Part shown: positions 50,163 through 58,731 of the stretch, in pieces
Position numbering within the stretch: position 1 is the first letter of the stretch
How the letters are laid out: each line of letters opens with the position of its first letter
Source: Xylanibacter ruminicola
GTDB taxonomy: Bacteria; Bacteroidota; Bacteroidia; Bacteroidales; Bacteroidaceae
Direction: 5' to 3'
NCBI GenBank assembly: GCA_015060625.1
Contig: SUYC01000007.1
Coordinates: 1-64,000, forward strand
DNA: 64,000 nt
Made by a program: the position numbers and the translations under genes
Notes under the pieces: generated by a model
Told to the model about the DNA's origin: nothing
Databases searched by the model: none
What the model saw: the letters and a program-made list of their open reading frames with translations, nothing else

Positions 50163-51578
50163 TTACATTTTCTCCGCCATCAGTATGGCTTTGCGCAGGG
50201 CGCCAAGCTTATTGTTTACTTCCTGCAGTTCGTACTCCACATCGCTCTTGGCTACGATGCCGCCACCAGCCTGGAACCACAATTCGCCGTTTCTCGATAC
50301 AAATGTGCGGATGGTGATGGCCTGATTCAGACTGCCATCCAGTCCGATGTAGCCAATGCAACCGCCGTAGGCACCACGGTTGTGTGGCTCGTATTCACTA
50401 ATCAACTGCATGGCGCGAACTTTGGGCGCACCTGAGAGTGTGCCTGCAGGGAATGTATCGATAAATGCCTTGATGGGGTCGGCACTCTCGTCGAGTTCGC
50501 CTGATACACGTGATACCAGATGGATGACGTGAGAGTAGTATTGCAAGTCCTTATAGAAATCTACCTTTACACCATGGCAGTTACGACTCAGGTCGTTACG
50601 AGCCAAGTCAACCAGCATTACGTGCTCGGCATTCTCCTTGGGGTCGTTGCGCAGATACTCAGCCCCCTGACGGTCGGCCTCAGCATCACCTGTACGTTTG
50701 GTGGTACCGGCAATAGGGTCGATATAGGCTTTATTCCCCTCGATACGGCAGTGAGTCTCAGGACTTGAGCCGAAGATGCGGAATCCGCCAAAATCGAAGT
50801 AGAACAGATAGGGTGATGGGTTGATGCTACGCAACGCACGGTAGAGTTTGAAATCGTCGCCCTCGTATTGCTGGATGAATCGGCGACTCAATACAATCTG
50901 GAATACATCGCCACGCAGACAATGCTTAATGCCTCGGCGGATGTTCTCACGATGCTCGTCGTCGGTGAGTGTGGAACGCACATCGCCAACAGGATGGAAA
51001 TCGTACGCCTTGACATTTGCCTTGTTCATGGCTTTAAGAATCACATCCAACTGAGCCTCACCCTTTTGAGAAAGGTTGGAGGGAGCTTCAAGTGAGACAA
51101 TCTTGATCGTATTATTAAAATGGTCGAACACAATCACCACCTTATATAATATGTAGAGCAAGTCGGGGGCGTCGTTCTTGGCTTGCGTCTCGTCCTTTAC
51201 GTTGATTTCCTCAAAATAGCGTACGGCATTAAAGCTGGTATAGCCAAACAGTCCGCACAACTTGGCATCATCGCCAGTCACGTTAATCCGGTCAATCAGT
51301 TCGTGGATAGCCTTGTCGCTGCGGTAATCCTTGGTTACCTCGTGCTGCAGTGTGGTGCCATCGGGATAGGTGATGGTGGCCACGCCGTGCCCGATAGCCA
51401 CGCTGGCCATAGGGCCGATGCCGATAAACGAACGCGAGTTGTCCTTTTCGTGATAATCCGAACTCTCCATCAGGGCACTTTGTGGGTACAAATCCCTCAG
51501 TCGCATATATACTCCCACCGGCGTGTACAAATCCGCCAGAATGGTTTTGCTTGTAGTTGTATAATTATAAGTAATCAT
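50163..51578 (-). CDS. trpE: Anthranilate synthase component I
   Basis: A 471-residue chorismate-binding enzyme. Feedback site region LMESSDYHEKDNSRSFIG; active site VLSRRF, IFGSSPETHCRIEG, DPIAGTTKRTGDAEADRQ, ELDESADPIKAF, TFPAGTLSGAPKVRAM and QAGGGIVAKSD. It makes anthranilate from chorismate with TrpG. ATG 51578 is chosen (MITYNYTTTSKT); an upstream TTG lies in repeat-like sequence. The LxESS motif suggests normal inhibition by tryptophan, complementing the attenuator. Confidence 0.97.
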   Translation of the reverse strand: MITYNYTTTSKTILADLYTPVGVYMRLRDLYPQSALMESSDYHEKDNSRSFIGIGPMASVAIGHGVATITYPDGTTLQHEVTKDYRSDKAIHELIDRINVTGDDAKLCGLFGYTSFNAVRYFEEINVKDETQAKNDAPDLLYILYKVVIVFDHFNNTIKIVSLEAPSNLSQKGEAQLDVILKAMNKANVKAYDFHPVGDVRSTLTDDEHRENIRRGIKHCLRGDVFQIVLSRRFIQQYEGDDFKLYRALRSINPSPYLFYFDFGGFRIFGSSPETHCRIEGNKAYIDPIAGTTKRTGDAEADRQGAEYLRNDPKENAEHVMLVDLARNDLSRNCHGVKVDFYKDLQYYSHVIHLVSRVSGELDESADPIKAFIDTFPAGTLSGAPKVRAMQLISEYEPHNRGAYGGCIGYIGLDGSLNQAITIRTFVSRNGELWFQAGGGIVAKSDVEYELQEVNNKLGALRKAILMAEKM

Positions 51579-51594
51579 AGTTCTCAATTCTTAA

Positions 51595-52800
51595 TTAAAA
51601 ATCTCCGTATTCGCCTGCCATGTTCTTATTCTTCAAATAAGTCTCTACATCCTTATCGCCGCGGCCCGAAACCGTCAGTACCACTACATCTGTGGGCTTG
51701 AATGTGAGTTTCGTGAGTGCAGCAATGGCGTGGGCACTCTCGATGGCGGGGATGATACCCTCCATACGCGTCAACTCGTAACCGCCACGAATGGCCTCGT
51801 CGTCGTTGATACTCAGTACCTGTGTGCGCCCTTTCTTCGCCATGTTGCAGTGCATGGGACCAACGCCGGGATAGTCCAGACCTGCGCTGATGGTGAAGGC
51901 CTCCTGTATCTGTCCGTTCTCATCCTGCATCACCAGCATTTTTGAGCCGTGAAGAATACCTGTTGTACCTTTATGGATGGTGGCTGCAGTATGGTCGGTC
52001 TGCCAACCGTGTCCACCCGCCTCGGCCAGCACAATCTTAGTGCGCTCCTCGTTCACGTAGTGATAAATAGTGCCGGCTGCGTTGCTACCGCCACCGATGC
52101 AGGCTATCAGATAGTCGGGATAGTCGCGACCAATCTTTTCTTCCAACTGCCATTTGATTTCTTCGCTGATCACACTCTGCATGCGTGCCACCAGGTCGGG
52201 GTAGGGGTGTGGGCCCATGGTGCTACCTACGATGTAGAAAGTGTCAGCAGGGTGACAACACCAGTCGCGTATAGCCTCGCTACAGGCATCGCTCAGTGTC
52301 ATGTTTCCTGTACGTACGGGGTGCACTGTGGCTCCCAGCATCTTCATGCGCTCCACATTGGTGTGCTGGCGCTCCACGTCGGTAGCTCCCATAAACACCT
52401 CGCACTTCATGTTCATCAGTGCGCATACGGTGGCAGTGGCCACACCGTGCTGTCCGGCACCTGTCTCGGCTATGATGCGTGTCTTGCCCAATTTCTTGGC
52501 CAGCAGAATCTGTCCGATAGTGTTGTTGATCTTGTGGGCACCCGTGTGGTTCAGGTCCTCGCGCTTCAGGTATAGTTGGCAGCCATACTTCTCGCTCATG
52601 CGCTTAGCGAAGTACAGTGGACTGGGGCGACCAACATAATCTTTCAGCAGGGCGTGGTATTCTGCCTTAAACTCTGCGCTTTCAATGATAGGCAGGTAAG
52701 CCTCCTGCAGGTCGTGTACACACTTGTAGAGTATCTCAGGCACATAGGCACCACCGAACTCTCCGTAAAAACCATTCTCGTCAGCAAAATAATTCTCCAT
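51595..52800 (-). CDS. trpB: Tryptophan synthase beta chain
   Basis: A 401-residue PLP enzyme. The Schiff-base Lys is in HTGAHKINN; the substrate loop is ETGAGQHGVATATVCAL; the PLP phosphate site is CIGGGSNAAG; C-terminal TVSGRGDKDVETYL. It condenses indole with serine. It is the TrpB1 type by length and motifs. First gene after the trp attenuator. ATG 52800 begins the family-typical N-terminus; an extension to 52818 would run through the TTATCAA repeat. Confidence 0.97.
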   Translation of the reverse strand: MENYFADENGFYGEFGGAYVPEILYKCVHDLQEAYLPIIESAEFKAEYHALLKDYVGRPSPLYFAKRMSEKYGCQLYLKREDLNHTGAHKINNTIGQILLAKKLGKTRIIAETGAGQHGVATATVCALMNMKCEVFMGATDVERQHTNVERMKMLGATVHPVRTGNMTLSDACSEAIRDWCCHPADTFYIVGSTMGPHPYPDLVARMQSVISEEIKWQLEEKIGRDYPDYLIACIGGGSNAAGTIYHYVNEERTKIVLAEAGGHGWQTDHTAATIHKGTTGILHGSKMLVMQDENGQIQEAFTISAGLDYPGVGPMHCNMAKKGRTQVLSINDDEAIRGGYELTRMEGIIPAIESAHAIAALTKLTFKPTDVVVLTVSGRGDKDVETYLKNKNMAGEYGDF

Positions 52801-52804
52801 ATAA

Positions 52805-52825
52805 TTATCTTTTATCAATTATCAA
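52805..52825. repeat. Heptamer repeat before trpB
   Basis: TTATCTT, TTATCAA, TTATCAA on the + strand, between the attenuator and the trpB start codon. Confidence 0.75.
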
Positions 52826-52829
52826 TTAA

Positions 52830-52862
52830 AAAAGGCCCGTCGCTGTCGCGACGAGCCTTTTT
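52830..52862 (-). terminator. trp attenuator terminator
   Basis: In the leftward RNA AAAGGCUCGUCGC pairs with GCGACGGGCCUUU (one U-G pair), loop GACA, followed by a U run. Part of the stem and loop (UCGCGAC, 52851-52845) is complementary to GUCGCGA in the leader ORF (52901-52895), giving an alternative antiterminator. Confidence 0.88.
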
Positions 52863-52887
52863 ATACTATATCTATAGGTATACGGCA

Positions 52888-52953
52888 TTAAACCTCGCGA
52901 CTTGTTAATCTCGAGTTCTGCCACCACCAATAGTTGTTCTGAATTCTGTTCAT
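52888..52953 (-). CDS. trpL: trp leader peptide
   Basis: A 21-codon frame (ATG complement at 52953, TAA at 52888-52890) with three consecutive Trp codons in NYWWWQNSR at positions 9-11. It begins about 32 nt after the -7 box and ends 25 nt before the terminator stem. When Trp-tRNA is short, a ribosome stalled at the Trp codons would leave the GUCGCGA segment (codons 18-20) free to pair with the terminator arm and let transcription reach trpB. This is the classical attenuation layout. Codons and pairings are seen; the regulation is inferred from established trp attenuation. Confidence 0.88.
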   Translation of the reverse strand: MNRIQNNYWWWQNSRLTSREV

Positions 52954-52984
52954 ATTTTATGTTGTCTTTATAACATTTCGGCTG

Positions 52985-53016
52985 CAAAAGTAAGTATTTC
53001 ATTTCAAACCGCCAAA
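52985..53016 (-). promoter_or_regulatory. trp operon promoter
   Basis: On the coding strand: TTTG (53016-53013), 20-nt spacer, TACTTTTG (52992-52985). The trpL ATG follows 31 nt later. Confidence 0.82.
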
Positions 53017-53074
53017 CATTTTGCCAACTTTTTGATAAAAAAGTAAGCAAACGTTGCTTTTTACTTACATGATT

Positions 53075-53131
53075 TACCCTAACACTAACCTTGCTTTACC
53101 CTTATGGTATAACAGGTTTAGTGTTAGGGTA
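53075..53131. repeat. Long inverted repeat between uvrA and the trp promoter
   Basis: TACCCTAACACTAA (53075-53088) / TTAGTGTTAGGGTA (53118-53131), a 14-bp perfect stem extendable by CC/GG around one extra T. Loop about 27 nt. A second smaller inverted pairing (GCAA..TTGC) lies just left of it at 53047-53057. No U tract follows on the uvrA strand, so it is not a typical terminator. Confidence 0.8.
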
Positions 53132-53161
53132 GAGGGGAAATAGCCTTCCGCTTTACGGTTA

Positions 53162-55996
53162 CTATTTACTTAATATTGCTTTGATAAAGCGAGGTGTGTA
53201 GCCGCGTTTACTTTTAGCTACTTGTTCGGGAGTGCCGGCACAGAGAATCTCGCCACCACCACGACCGCCTTCGGGACCGATGTCGATAATCCAGTCGGCC
53301 TGTTTGATAACATCGAGATTGTGCTCGATGATAATAACTGTGTTGCCGCGATCCACCAGTTGCTGCAGTACCTGCATCAGGATACGGATATCCTCGAAGT
53401 GCAGACCCGTGGTGGGCTCGTCGAGAATATACATGGTTTTGCCTGTATCGCGTTTGGAGAGTTCGGTGGCCAGTTTGATGCGCTGACTCTCGCCACCAGA
53501 GAGGGTAGTGGAGGGCTGACCTAACTTGATATAACCTAAGCCTACATCCTGTATGCTCTTGATTTTTCGCAGGATGTCGGGCACATTCTCAAAGAACTCC
53601 ACGGCCTGGTTGATAGTCATGTCGAGTACGTCGGCTATCGACTTACCTTTGTAGCGCACTTCGAGTGTTTCGCGGTTATAGCGCTTGCCATGACAATCCT
53701 CGCAAGGTACCTGAATATCTGGCAGGAAATTCATCTCGATGGTCTTATAGCCATTACCGCCACAGGTTTCGCAACGTCCACCCTTGACATTGAACGAGAA
53801 TCGGCCCGGTTTGTAACCGCGAATCTTGGCCTCGGGCAGGTTCACAAACAGCGAGCGGATATCGGAGAATACACCCGTGTAAGTAGCTGGGTTAGAGCGT
53901 GGGGTGCGACCGATAGGACTCTGATCGACACTCACCACCTTATCAATCAAGTCGAGGCCCTCGATGCTCTCGTAAGGCATGGGGCGCTTGAGTGAGCGAT
54001 AGAAATGTTGCGACAGGATGGGTTGTAGTGTCTCATTGATGAGAGTGCTCTTGCCAGAGCCGCTCACACCAGTTACCACGATGAGCTTGCCCAATGGGAA
54101 TTCGGCATCGATATGCTTGAGGTTGTTACCCGTGCAGCCACGCAGCACCAGACTCTGTCCAGAGCCCTTGCGACGGTTGGCGCAGGCCATGGTGAGTGTG
54201 CCGTTAAGGTATTGCGCTGTGAGCGTATTTGTCTTCAACAGCTCGGCGGGAGTGCCTTGGAACACCACCTCGCCACCTTTGCGACCGGCACGGGGACCGA
54301 TATCCACAATGTAATCGGCACTACGCATCATATCCTCGTCGTGTTCTACTACAATTACCGTGTTGCCGATGTCGCGCAGTTCCTTGAGCGAGTTGATGAG
54401 TCGCTCGTTGTCGCGCTGGTGCAAACCTATCGAAGGCTCGTCGAGAATATAGAGCACATTAACAAGTTGCGAACCTATCTGAGTAGCCAGTCGGATGCGC
54501 TGACTCTCACCACCCGATAGTGTTGCCGATTGGCGGTTGAGCGACAGGTAGTCGAGACCTACATCGAGCAGGAAATCCAAACGGGTTTTGATTTCTTTCA
54601 GAATTTCCTTGGCAATAGTAAACTCATGTTTCGACAGTTTGTCACCAATCTCTAAGCGGTCGATCCATTGGCGCAGCTCTACCAGGTCCATATTGGCCAA
54701 TTCGGCGATATTACGACCTCCGAACGTATAGGATAGGGCCTCGCGATTGAGTCGCTGACCGTGGCATTCGGGACAAGTAATCTCGGCCAAAAACTGGTCG
54801 GCCCATTTCTGTCCGGCTGATGAATCGTCGTTCTCCATGACACCGCGCAGGTATTTGATAATGCCATCGAACGATACAAAATAGTCGCTGGATGTGCGTA
54901 CCAGGTCCTTGTCGATGCGAACATCTTCGAGCGAACCATAGAGCAGTTCGGTCATGGCATCGTCGGGGATATCAGCGATAGGTGTGTTGAGGTCGCAGTC
55001 AAACTTCTTTAAGATGGCTTCTACCTGCCAGAAAATTATTTGATTTTTGTATTTGCCCAAGGGTACGATGCCGCCCTCGCGGATGGTAGCCTGCTTATTG
55101 GGAATCACCTTGTCGAGGTCGATCTCGTTGATGACGCCTAATCCCTTACAGTGCGGACAGGCACCTTGGGGCGAGTTGAACGAGAAGTTGTTAGGTGCTG
55201 GATCGCTGTAGCTGATACCTGTGGTGGGGCACATCAGACGTTTAGAGAAATGTTTGACGGAACCTGTGTCCTGATCAAGAATCATAATCAGTCCGTCGCC
55301 CTGTTTCATGGCGAGGGTGACTGTCTTCTGCAAGCGCTCCACATCGGGCGTTTCGGGTACTTTGAGCTTGTCAATCACTACCTCTATATCGTGATTTTTG
55401 TAACGATCCACTTTCATGCCCTGTACGATATCAAGCATCTGACCATCAACACGGATGTGCAGATAGCCTTTGCGACGCATACTCTCGAACAGTTCGCGGT
55501 AGTGACCTTTTCGACTGCGAACCAATGGGGCCAGGATATAGATCTTATGACCGGCATAATCCTCGGTAATCATGTTGAGCACACGTTCCTCGGTGTATCG
55601 TACCATCTCCTCGCCTGTAGCAAAACTATAGGCACGACCGGCGCGGGCAAAGAGCAGGCGCAGATAGTCGTAAATCTCGGTAGTGGTGCCAACTGTTGAA
55701 CGTGGGTTCTTGTTGGTGGTTTTCTGCTCGATGCTGATAACTGGCGACAGACCGGTAATCTTATCCACATCGGGGCGCTCCATACCGCCAAGGAAGTTGC
55801 GGGCATAGGCCGAGAACGTCTCGATATAGCGACGCTGCCCCTCGGCAAAAATCGTATCGAAAGCCAGCGACGATTTTCCGCTACCACTTAATCCCGTAAT
55901 CACCGTCAGCGAGTTGCGGGGAATCTCTACATCAATATTCTTAAGGTTGTGTACGCGTGCGCCGTACACATTTATCTTTTCATCTTCTCTGTTCAT
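53162..55996 (-). CDS. uvrA: Excinuclease ABC subunit A
   Basis: A 944-residue tandem ABC ATPase for nucleotide-excision repair. Walker A sites GLSGSGKSS (near 35) and GVSGSGKST (near 645), signatures LSGGESQRI twice, and Walker B ILDEP in both halves. The C-terminal zinc module [10 protein letters not shown]...[10 protein letters not shown] is intact. In the N-terminal zinc module the usual CPxCG reads CPTTG while its partner CPHCKG is present, so one zinc ligand is missing. It forms a damage-recognition complex with UvrB. The neighbouring upstream gene overlaps by 17 nt, so the two are co-transcribed. Confidence 0.96.
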   Translation of the reverse strand: MNREDEKINVYGARVHNLKNIDVEIPRNSLTVITGLSGSGKSSLAFDTIFAEGQRRYIETFSAYARNFLGGMERPDVDKITGLSPVISIEQKTTNKNPRSTVGTTTEIYDYLRLLFARAGRAYSFATGEEMVRYTEERVLNMITEDYAGHKIYILAPLVRSRKGHYRELFESMRRKGYLHIRVDGQMLDIVQGMKVDRYKNHDIEVVIDKLKVPETPDVERLQKTVTLAMKQGDGLIMILDQDTGSVKHFSKRLMCPTTGISYSDPAPNNFSFNSPQGACPHCKGLGVINEIDLDKVIPNKQATIREGGIVPLGKYKNQIIFWQVEAILKKFDCDLNTPIADIPDDAMTELLYGSLEDVRIDKDLVRTSSDYFVSFDGIIKYLRGVMENDDSSAGQKWADQFLAEITCPECHGQRLNREALSYTFGGRNIAELANMDLVELRQWIDRLEIGDKLSKHEFTIAKEILKEIKTRLDFLLDVGLDYLSLNRQSATLSGGESQRIRLATQIGSQLVNVLYILDEPSIGLHQRDNERLINSLKELRDIGNTVIVVEHDEDMMRSADYIVDIGPRAGRKGGEVVFQGTPAELLKTNTLTAQYLNGTLTMACANRRKGSGQSLVLRGCTGNNLKHIDAEFPLGKLIVVTGVSGSGKSTLINETLQPILSQHFYRSLKRPMPYESIEGLDLIDKVVSVDQSPIGRTPRSNPATYTGVFSDIRSLFVNLPEAKIRGYKPGRFSFNVKGGRCETCGGNGYKTIEMNFLPDIQVPCEDCHGKRYNRETLEVRYKGKSIADVLDMTINQAVEFFENVPDILRKIKSIQDVGLGYIKLGQPSTTLSGGESQRIKLATELSKRDTGKTMYILDEPTTGLHFEDIRILMQVLQQLVDRGNTVIIIEHNLDVIKQADWIIDIGPEGGRGGGEILCAGTPEQVAKSKRGYTPRFIKAILSK

Positions 55997-56384
55997 CTCC
56001 TCTTAGTAAGTTTACGTCTTTGCGTATGTTGTATATCACATCATCGGTGCCACGGGCTTTTACCAGCACAAAGTAAACACCGGTTTTAACTTCGCTACCA
56101 TGATAGGTGCCATCCCATCCCTCGGCAGGGTCGGTCCACTCGTAGAGTTTCTGTCCCCACCTATTAAATATGTACGCGTGAAATTCTGACAGGTTCCGAT
56201 ATTCCTTGGCTTTGAAAATATCGTTATGCCCATCGCCGTTCGGGGTGAAGGTATTTGGCATCACGAGCTTACTCTCGTCACCGGTAGAGGTGAGCGAGTC
56301 GGTAGCTGTCGAGTCGGTCTGTGCGCAGACCGAAAGCGATGCAAACATAACCAAAACGGAAGAAATTATCTGTTGAAACATCAT
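55980..56384 (-). CDS. Secreted stand-alone gliding-type (CHU_C-like) domain protein
   Basis: A 134-residue protein: signal peptide (to SVCAQ, about 22), a short Ser/Thr-rich linker (about 23-38), then a single gliding-motility-associated C-terminal domain ([59 protein letters not shown]). This domain is normally the C-terminal tail of large type IX secreted proteins; here it stands alone. It could be a minimal surface protein or an accessory of the type IX system. It overlaps uvrA by 17 nt and has its own promoter upstream. Confidence 0.85.
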   Translation of the reverse strand: MMFQQIISSVLVMFASLSVCAQTDSTATDSLTSTGDESKLVMPNTFTPNGDGHNDIFKAKEYRNLSEFHAYIFNRWGQKLYEWTDPAEGWDGTYHGSEVKTGVYFVLVKARGTDDVIYNIRKDVNLLRGDEQRR

Positions 56385-56403
56385 TTTTTACTCATTTAAA
56401 GTG

Positions 56404-56434
56404 CAAAGATACTAAAAAATTGATAATTGGCAAT
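56404..56434 (-). promoter_or_regulatory. Promoter of the CHU_C-uvrA unit
   Basis: Coding strand: ATTG (56434-56431, one mismatch to TTTG), 19-nt spacer, TATCTTTG (56411-56404), 20 nt before the ATG. Confidence 0.65.
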
Positions 56435-56485
56435 TCTTTTTTTAAAAAAGCGGTAAAACCGAGCGGATATTTGATAATTATTTAG

Positions 56486-56493
56486 TACTTTTG
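56486..56493 (+). promoter_or_regulatory. -7 box TACTTTTG for the LysM gene
   Basis: Matches TAnnTTTG and lies 28 nt before the ATG at 56521. The -33 element is not clear. Confidence 0.5.
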
Positions 56494-56520
56494 TACGCGA
56501 AATTACTAAATTTTGAAAAT

Positions 56521-57873
56521 ATGACGCGAGTTTTAAGATATTTTTTGTTCTTAGCCGCCCTCTGTCTGGCAGTTGGTGTGGCCTCGGCTCAAGAGGGTGA
56601 ACAGATACGCGGATTGCATAAAGTAAAGAAGAAGGAAACCATCTTCGGCATATCGCGTATGTATGATCTTACCATCGAGCAGCTGATGAAGGCTAACCCC
56701 GAGATGAACGAGCCTGGTTACGAACTGAAGAAAGGCGACGTGTTGAAAATACCGTTTGCTATCCAGCAGGTGGCAGCACCTGTGGCAAAAGAACCCGATG
56801 TGGATGCTATCGATGATGTACGTAAGCGTGCCATCCGATTGGGTGTGATGCTGCCGCTGCATCAGGTGAATGGCGATGGCAAGCGTATGGTGGAGTACTA
56901 CCGTGGTGTGCTGATGGCTTGCGACAGTTTGAAGCAGCGTGGCATTTCGGTTGACATCCATGCCTGGAATGCAGCTGAGGATGGTGACATCAATGAGATA
57001 CTGAACGACGAGGCGGCTGCTAAGTGCGACCTGATTATCGGTCCACTCTACTCGAAGCAGATGGCGGCTCTTTCGGCTTTTGTCGAGAAGCATAAGATCA
57101 AACTGTTGATACCATTCTCAATCAATGCCCCTCAGTTGGCTGATAATAAGTACATCTATCAGGTGTACCAGAGTCATATCACTCAGAATTCGGCTACTAT
57201 CGAACATTTTGTGAAGGGATTTAAGAACTATCATACGGTGATTATCGACTGCAACGATTCTACCAGTAATAAGTGGGAGTTTACAAGTGGTCTGCGCCGC
57301 CAGCTGGAGCAGCTGAAGATGAGCTGCAATATTACCAGTCTGAAGTCGGGTGAGAGTGATTTTTCGAAAGCTTTCAGTCGTACAAAACCCAATGTGGTGA
57401 TACTGAACACAGGGCGTTCGCCTGAGTTGGGCGTGGCCTTCTCGAAGTTGAATGGTTTGAAGGTAACCGAACCTGATTTGGCTATCACCATGTTTGGTTA
57501 TACCGAATGGCTGATGTACACTCGTACGCATTTGGAAAACTTCTATAAGTTTAATACCTATATTCCGTCGGTGTTCTACTACAATCCGCTGTCGGCAACT
57601 ACCAAGCGCCTGCAGCAGAAGTTCCGTTGGAATTTCCATACCGACATGCAGAACAATCTGCCACGCTTTGCACTGACAGGTTTCGATCATGCTTACTTTT
57701 TCCTGATGGGCCTGCACCGCGAGGGACGTAAGTTCTTGGGAAGTGAGAGCAATCCCGATTATGTGCAGACACCATTACAGTTTGAGCGTTATGGTAATGG
57801 CGGATTGCGTAACCACACACAATTGTTTGTTCATTATACTCGCGACAGTCGGGTGGAAACGATTAAGTTTTAG
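56521..57873 (+). CDS. LysM + periplasmic-binding-like protein
   Basis: A 450-residue exported protein: signal peptide (to ASAQ, about 24), LysM domain (about 30-80: HKVKKKETIFGISRMYDLTIEQLMKANPE, LKKGDVLKIP) for peptidoglycan binding, then a type 1 periplasmic-binding fold (about 100-440: IRLGVMLPLHQ, CDLIIGPLYSKQM, HTVIIDCNDSTSN, LPRFALTGFDHAYFFLMGL). The fold resembles the substrate-binding component of amino-acid ABC systems, but no transporter is nearby, so a structural or sensing role at the cell wall is more likely. It is followed after 14 nt by an outer-membrane barrel gene. ATG 56521 is preferred over an upstream ATG at 56491 that lies inside the -7 box region. Confidence 0.85.
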   Translation: MTRVLRYFLFLAALCLAVGVASAQEGEQIRGLHKVKKKETIFGISRMYDLTIEQLMKANPEMNEPGYELKKGDVLKIPFAIQQVAAPVAKEPDVDAIDDVRKRAIRLGVMLPLHQVNGDGKRMVEYYRGVLMACDSLKQRGISVDIHAWNAAEDGDINEILNDEAAAKCDLIIGPLYSKQMAALSAFVEKHKIKLLIPFSINAPQLADNKYIYQVYQSHITQNSATIEHFVKGFKNYHTVIIDCNDSTSNKWEFTSGLRRQLEQLKMSCNITSLKSGESDFSKAFSRTKPNVVILNTGRSPELGVAFSKLNGLKVTEPDLAITMFGYTEWLMYTRTHLENFYKFNTYIPSVFYYNPLSATTKRLQQKFRWNFHTDMQNNLPRFALTGFDHAYFFLMGLHREGRKFLGSESNPDYVQTPLQFERYGNGGLRNHTQLFVHYTRDSRVETIKF

Positions 57874-57887
57874 TGAAAAGAGATAAG

Positions 57888-58721
57888 ATGAAATATATAT
57901 CAGGTGCGAAGTTTGTGAGAGTGGTCATGGTGATACTATTCACTGTACACTGTTCACTATTCACAGCTTTTGCTCAGGTTGGCGATTACCGCAACGATCT
58001 GGCGGTTGGTGTGAACGGTGGTTATGTAATGAGTAATGTGGCGTTCGTATCTAAGGTGCCACAGTCGATGTTAGGTGGTATTACCGGTGGTATCACGGCT
58101 CGTTACACCTGCGAGAAGTATTTTAGCAGTATCTGTGCCGTAACGGCTGAGTTGAACTTCGCACAGATAGGTTGGCAGGAAAAGATATGGGATATGAACG
58201 ATCAGCCTGTGCCTTTGCATACCGACCCATCGCAGAATCTGGAGTATAAACGTAAGATGACCTATGTGCAGATACCACTGCTGGCCCGACTGGGTTGGGG
58301 CCGCGAGCGCAATGGCGTGCAGGCCTTTATTCATTTGGGACCTCAGATAGGATTTTATCTGAGCGATAAGGTGGAAAGTAACTTCGATGTACGCGATCCT
58401 GCCTTTAATCCAGCTATCGAAAATGGTACATTTGGTCCCGACTACAAATATGGTGATTTGCGTGCATCGCATATGGTGGCTCAGGATACCATGGCCATCG
58501 AGAATAAGTTTGATTATGGTATTGCGGTGGGTGCTGGATTGGAGTTCAGTCATCGCTACTTTGGTCATTTCATGATAGAGGGTCGCTACTACTATGGCTT
58601 AGGTAACATTTATGGCAACACAAAACGCGACTATTTTTCACGATCCAATTTCGGTAATGTCGTGATTAAGTGTACTTATCTGTTTGACATCATCAGAACA
58701 CGAAATTCTAAAATCAAATAA
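57888..58721 (+). CDS. Outer-membrane beta-barrel protein (PorT-like)
   Basis: A 277-residue outer-membrane protein: signal peptide ending TAFAQ, then alternating aromatic/polar strands (LAVGVNGGYVMSNVAF, ITGGITARYTCEKYF, AVTAELNFAQIGWQEK, TYVQIPLLARLGWG, GVQAFIHLGPQIGFYLSD, YGIAVGAGLEFSHR, FMIEGRYYYGLGN, NVVIKCTYLF). This fits the PorT/OMP_b-brl family of Bacteroidota, some of which serve the type IX secretion system. Part of the signal-peptide hydrophobic core is coded by a heptamer repeat (57937-57964). ATG 57888 is taken rather than a GTG at 57873. Probably in an operon with the LysM protein. Confidence 0.82.
   Translation: MKYISGAKFVRVVMVILFTVHCSLFTAFAQVGDYRNDLAVGVNGGYVMSNVAFVSKVPQSMLGGITGGITARYTCEKYFSSICAVTAELNFAQIGWQEKIWDMNDQPVPLHTDPSQNLEYKRKMTYVQIPLLARLGWGRERNGVQAFIHLGPQIGFYLSDKVESNFDVRDPAFNPAIENGTFGPDYKYGDLRASHMVAQDTMAIENKFDYGIAVGAGLEFSHRYFGHFMIEGRYYYGLGNIYGNTKRDYFSRSNFGNVVIKCTYLFDIIRTRNSKIK
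57937..57964 (+). repeat. Heptamer repeat in a signal-peptide coding region
   Basis: Four 7-nt units: TATTCAC, TGTACAC, TGTTCAC, TATTCAC, translated as the FTVHCSLFTA part of the signal peptide. Confidence 0.88.
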
Positions 58722-58731
58722 ATAATTAATT

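Noticed and set aside
53075..53131. Insertion-sequence end or phage attachment site
   Set aside because: No transposase or integrase gene, no target duplication and no tRNA gene nearby; kept only as an inverted repeat of unknown type.
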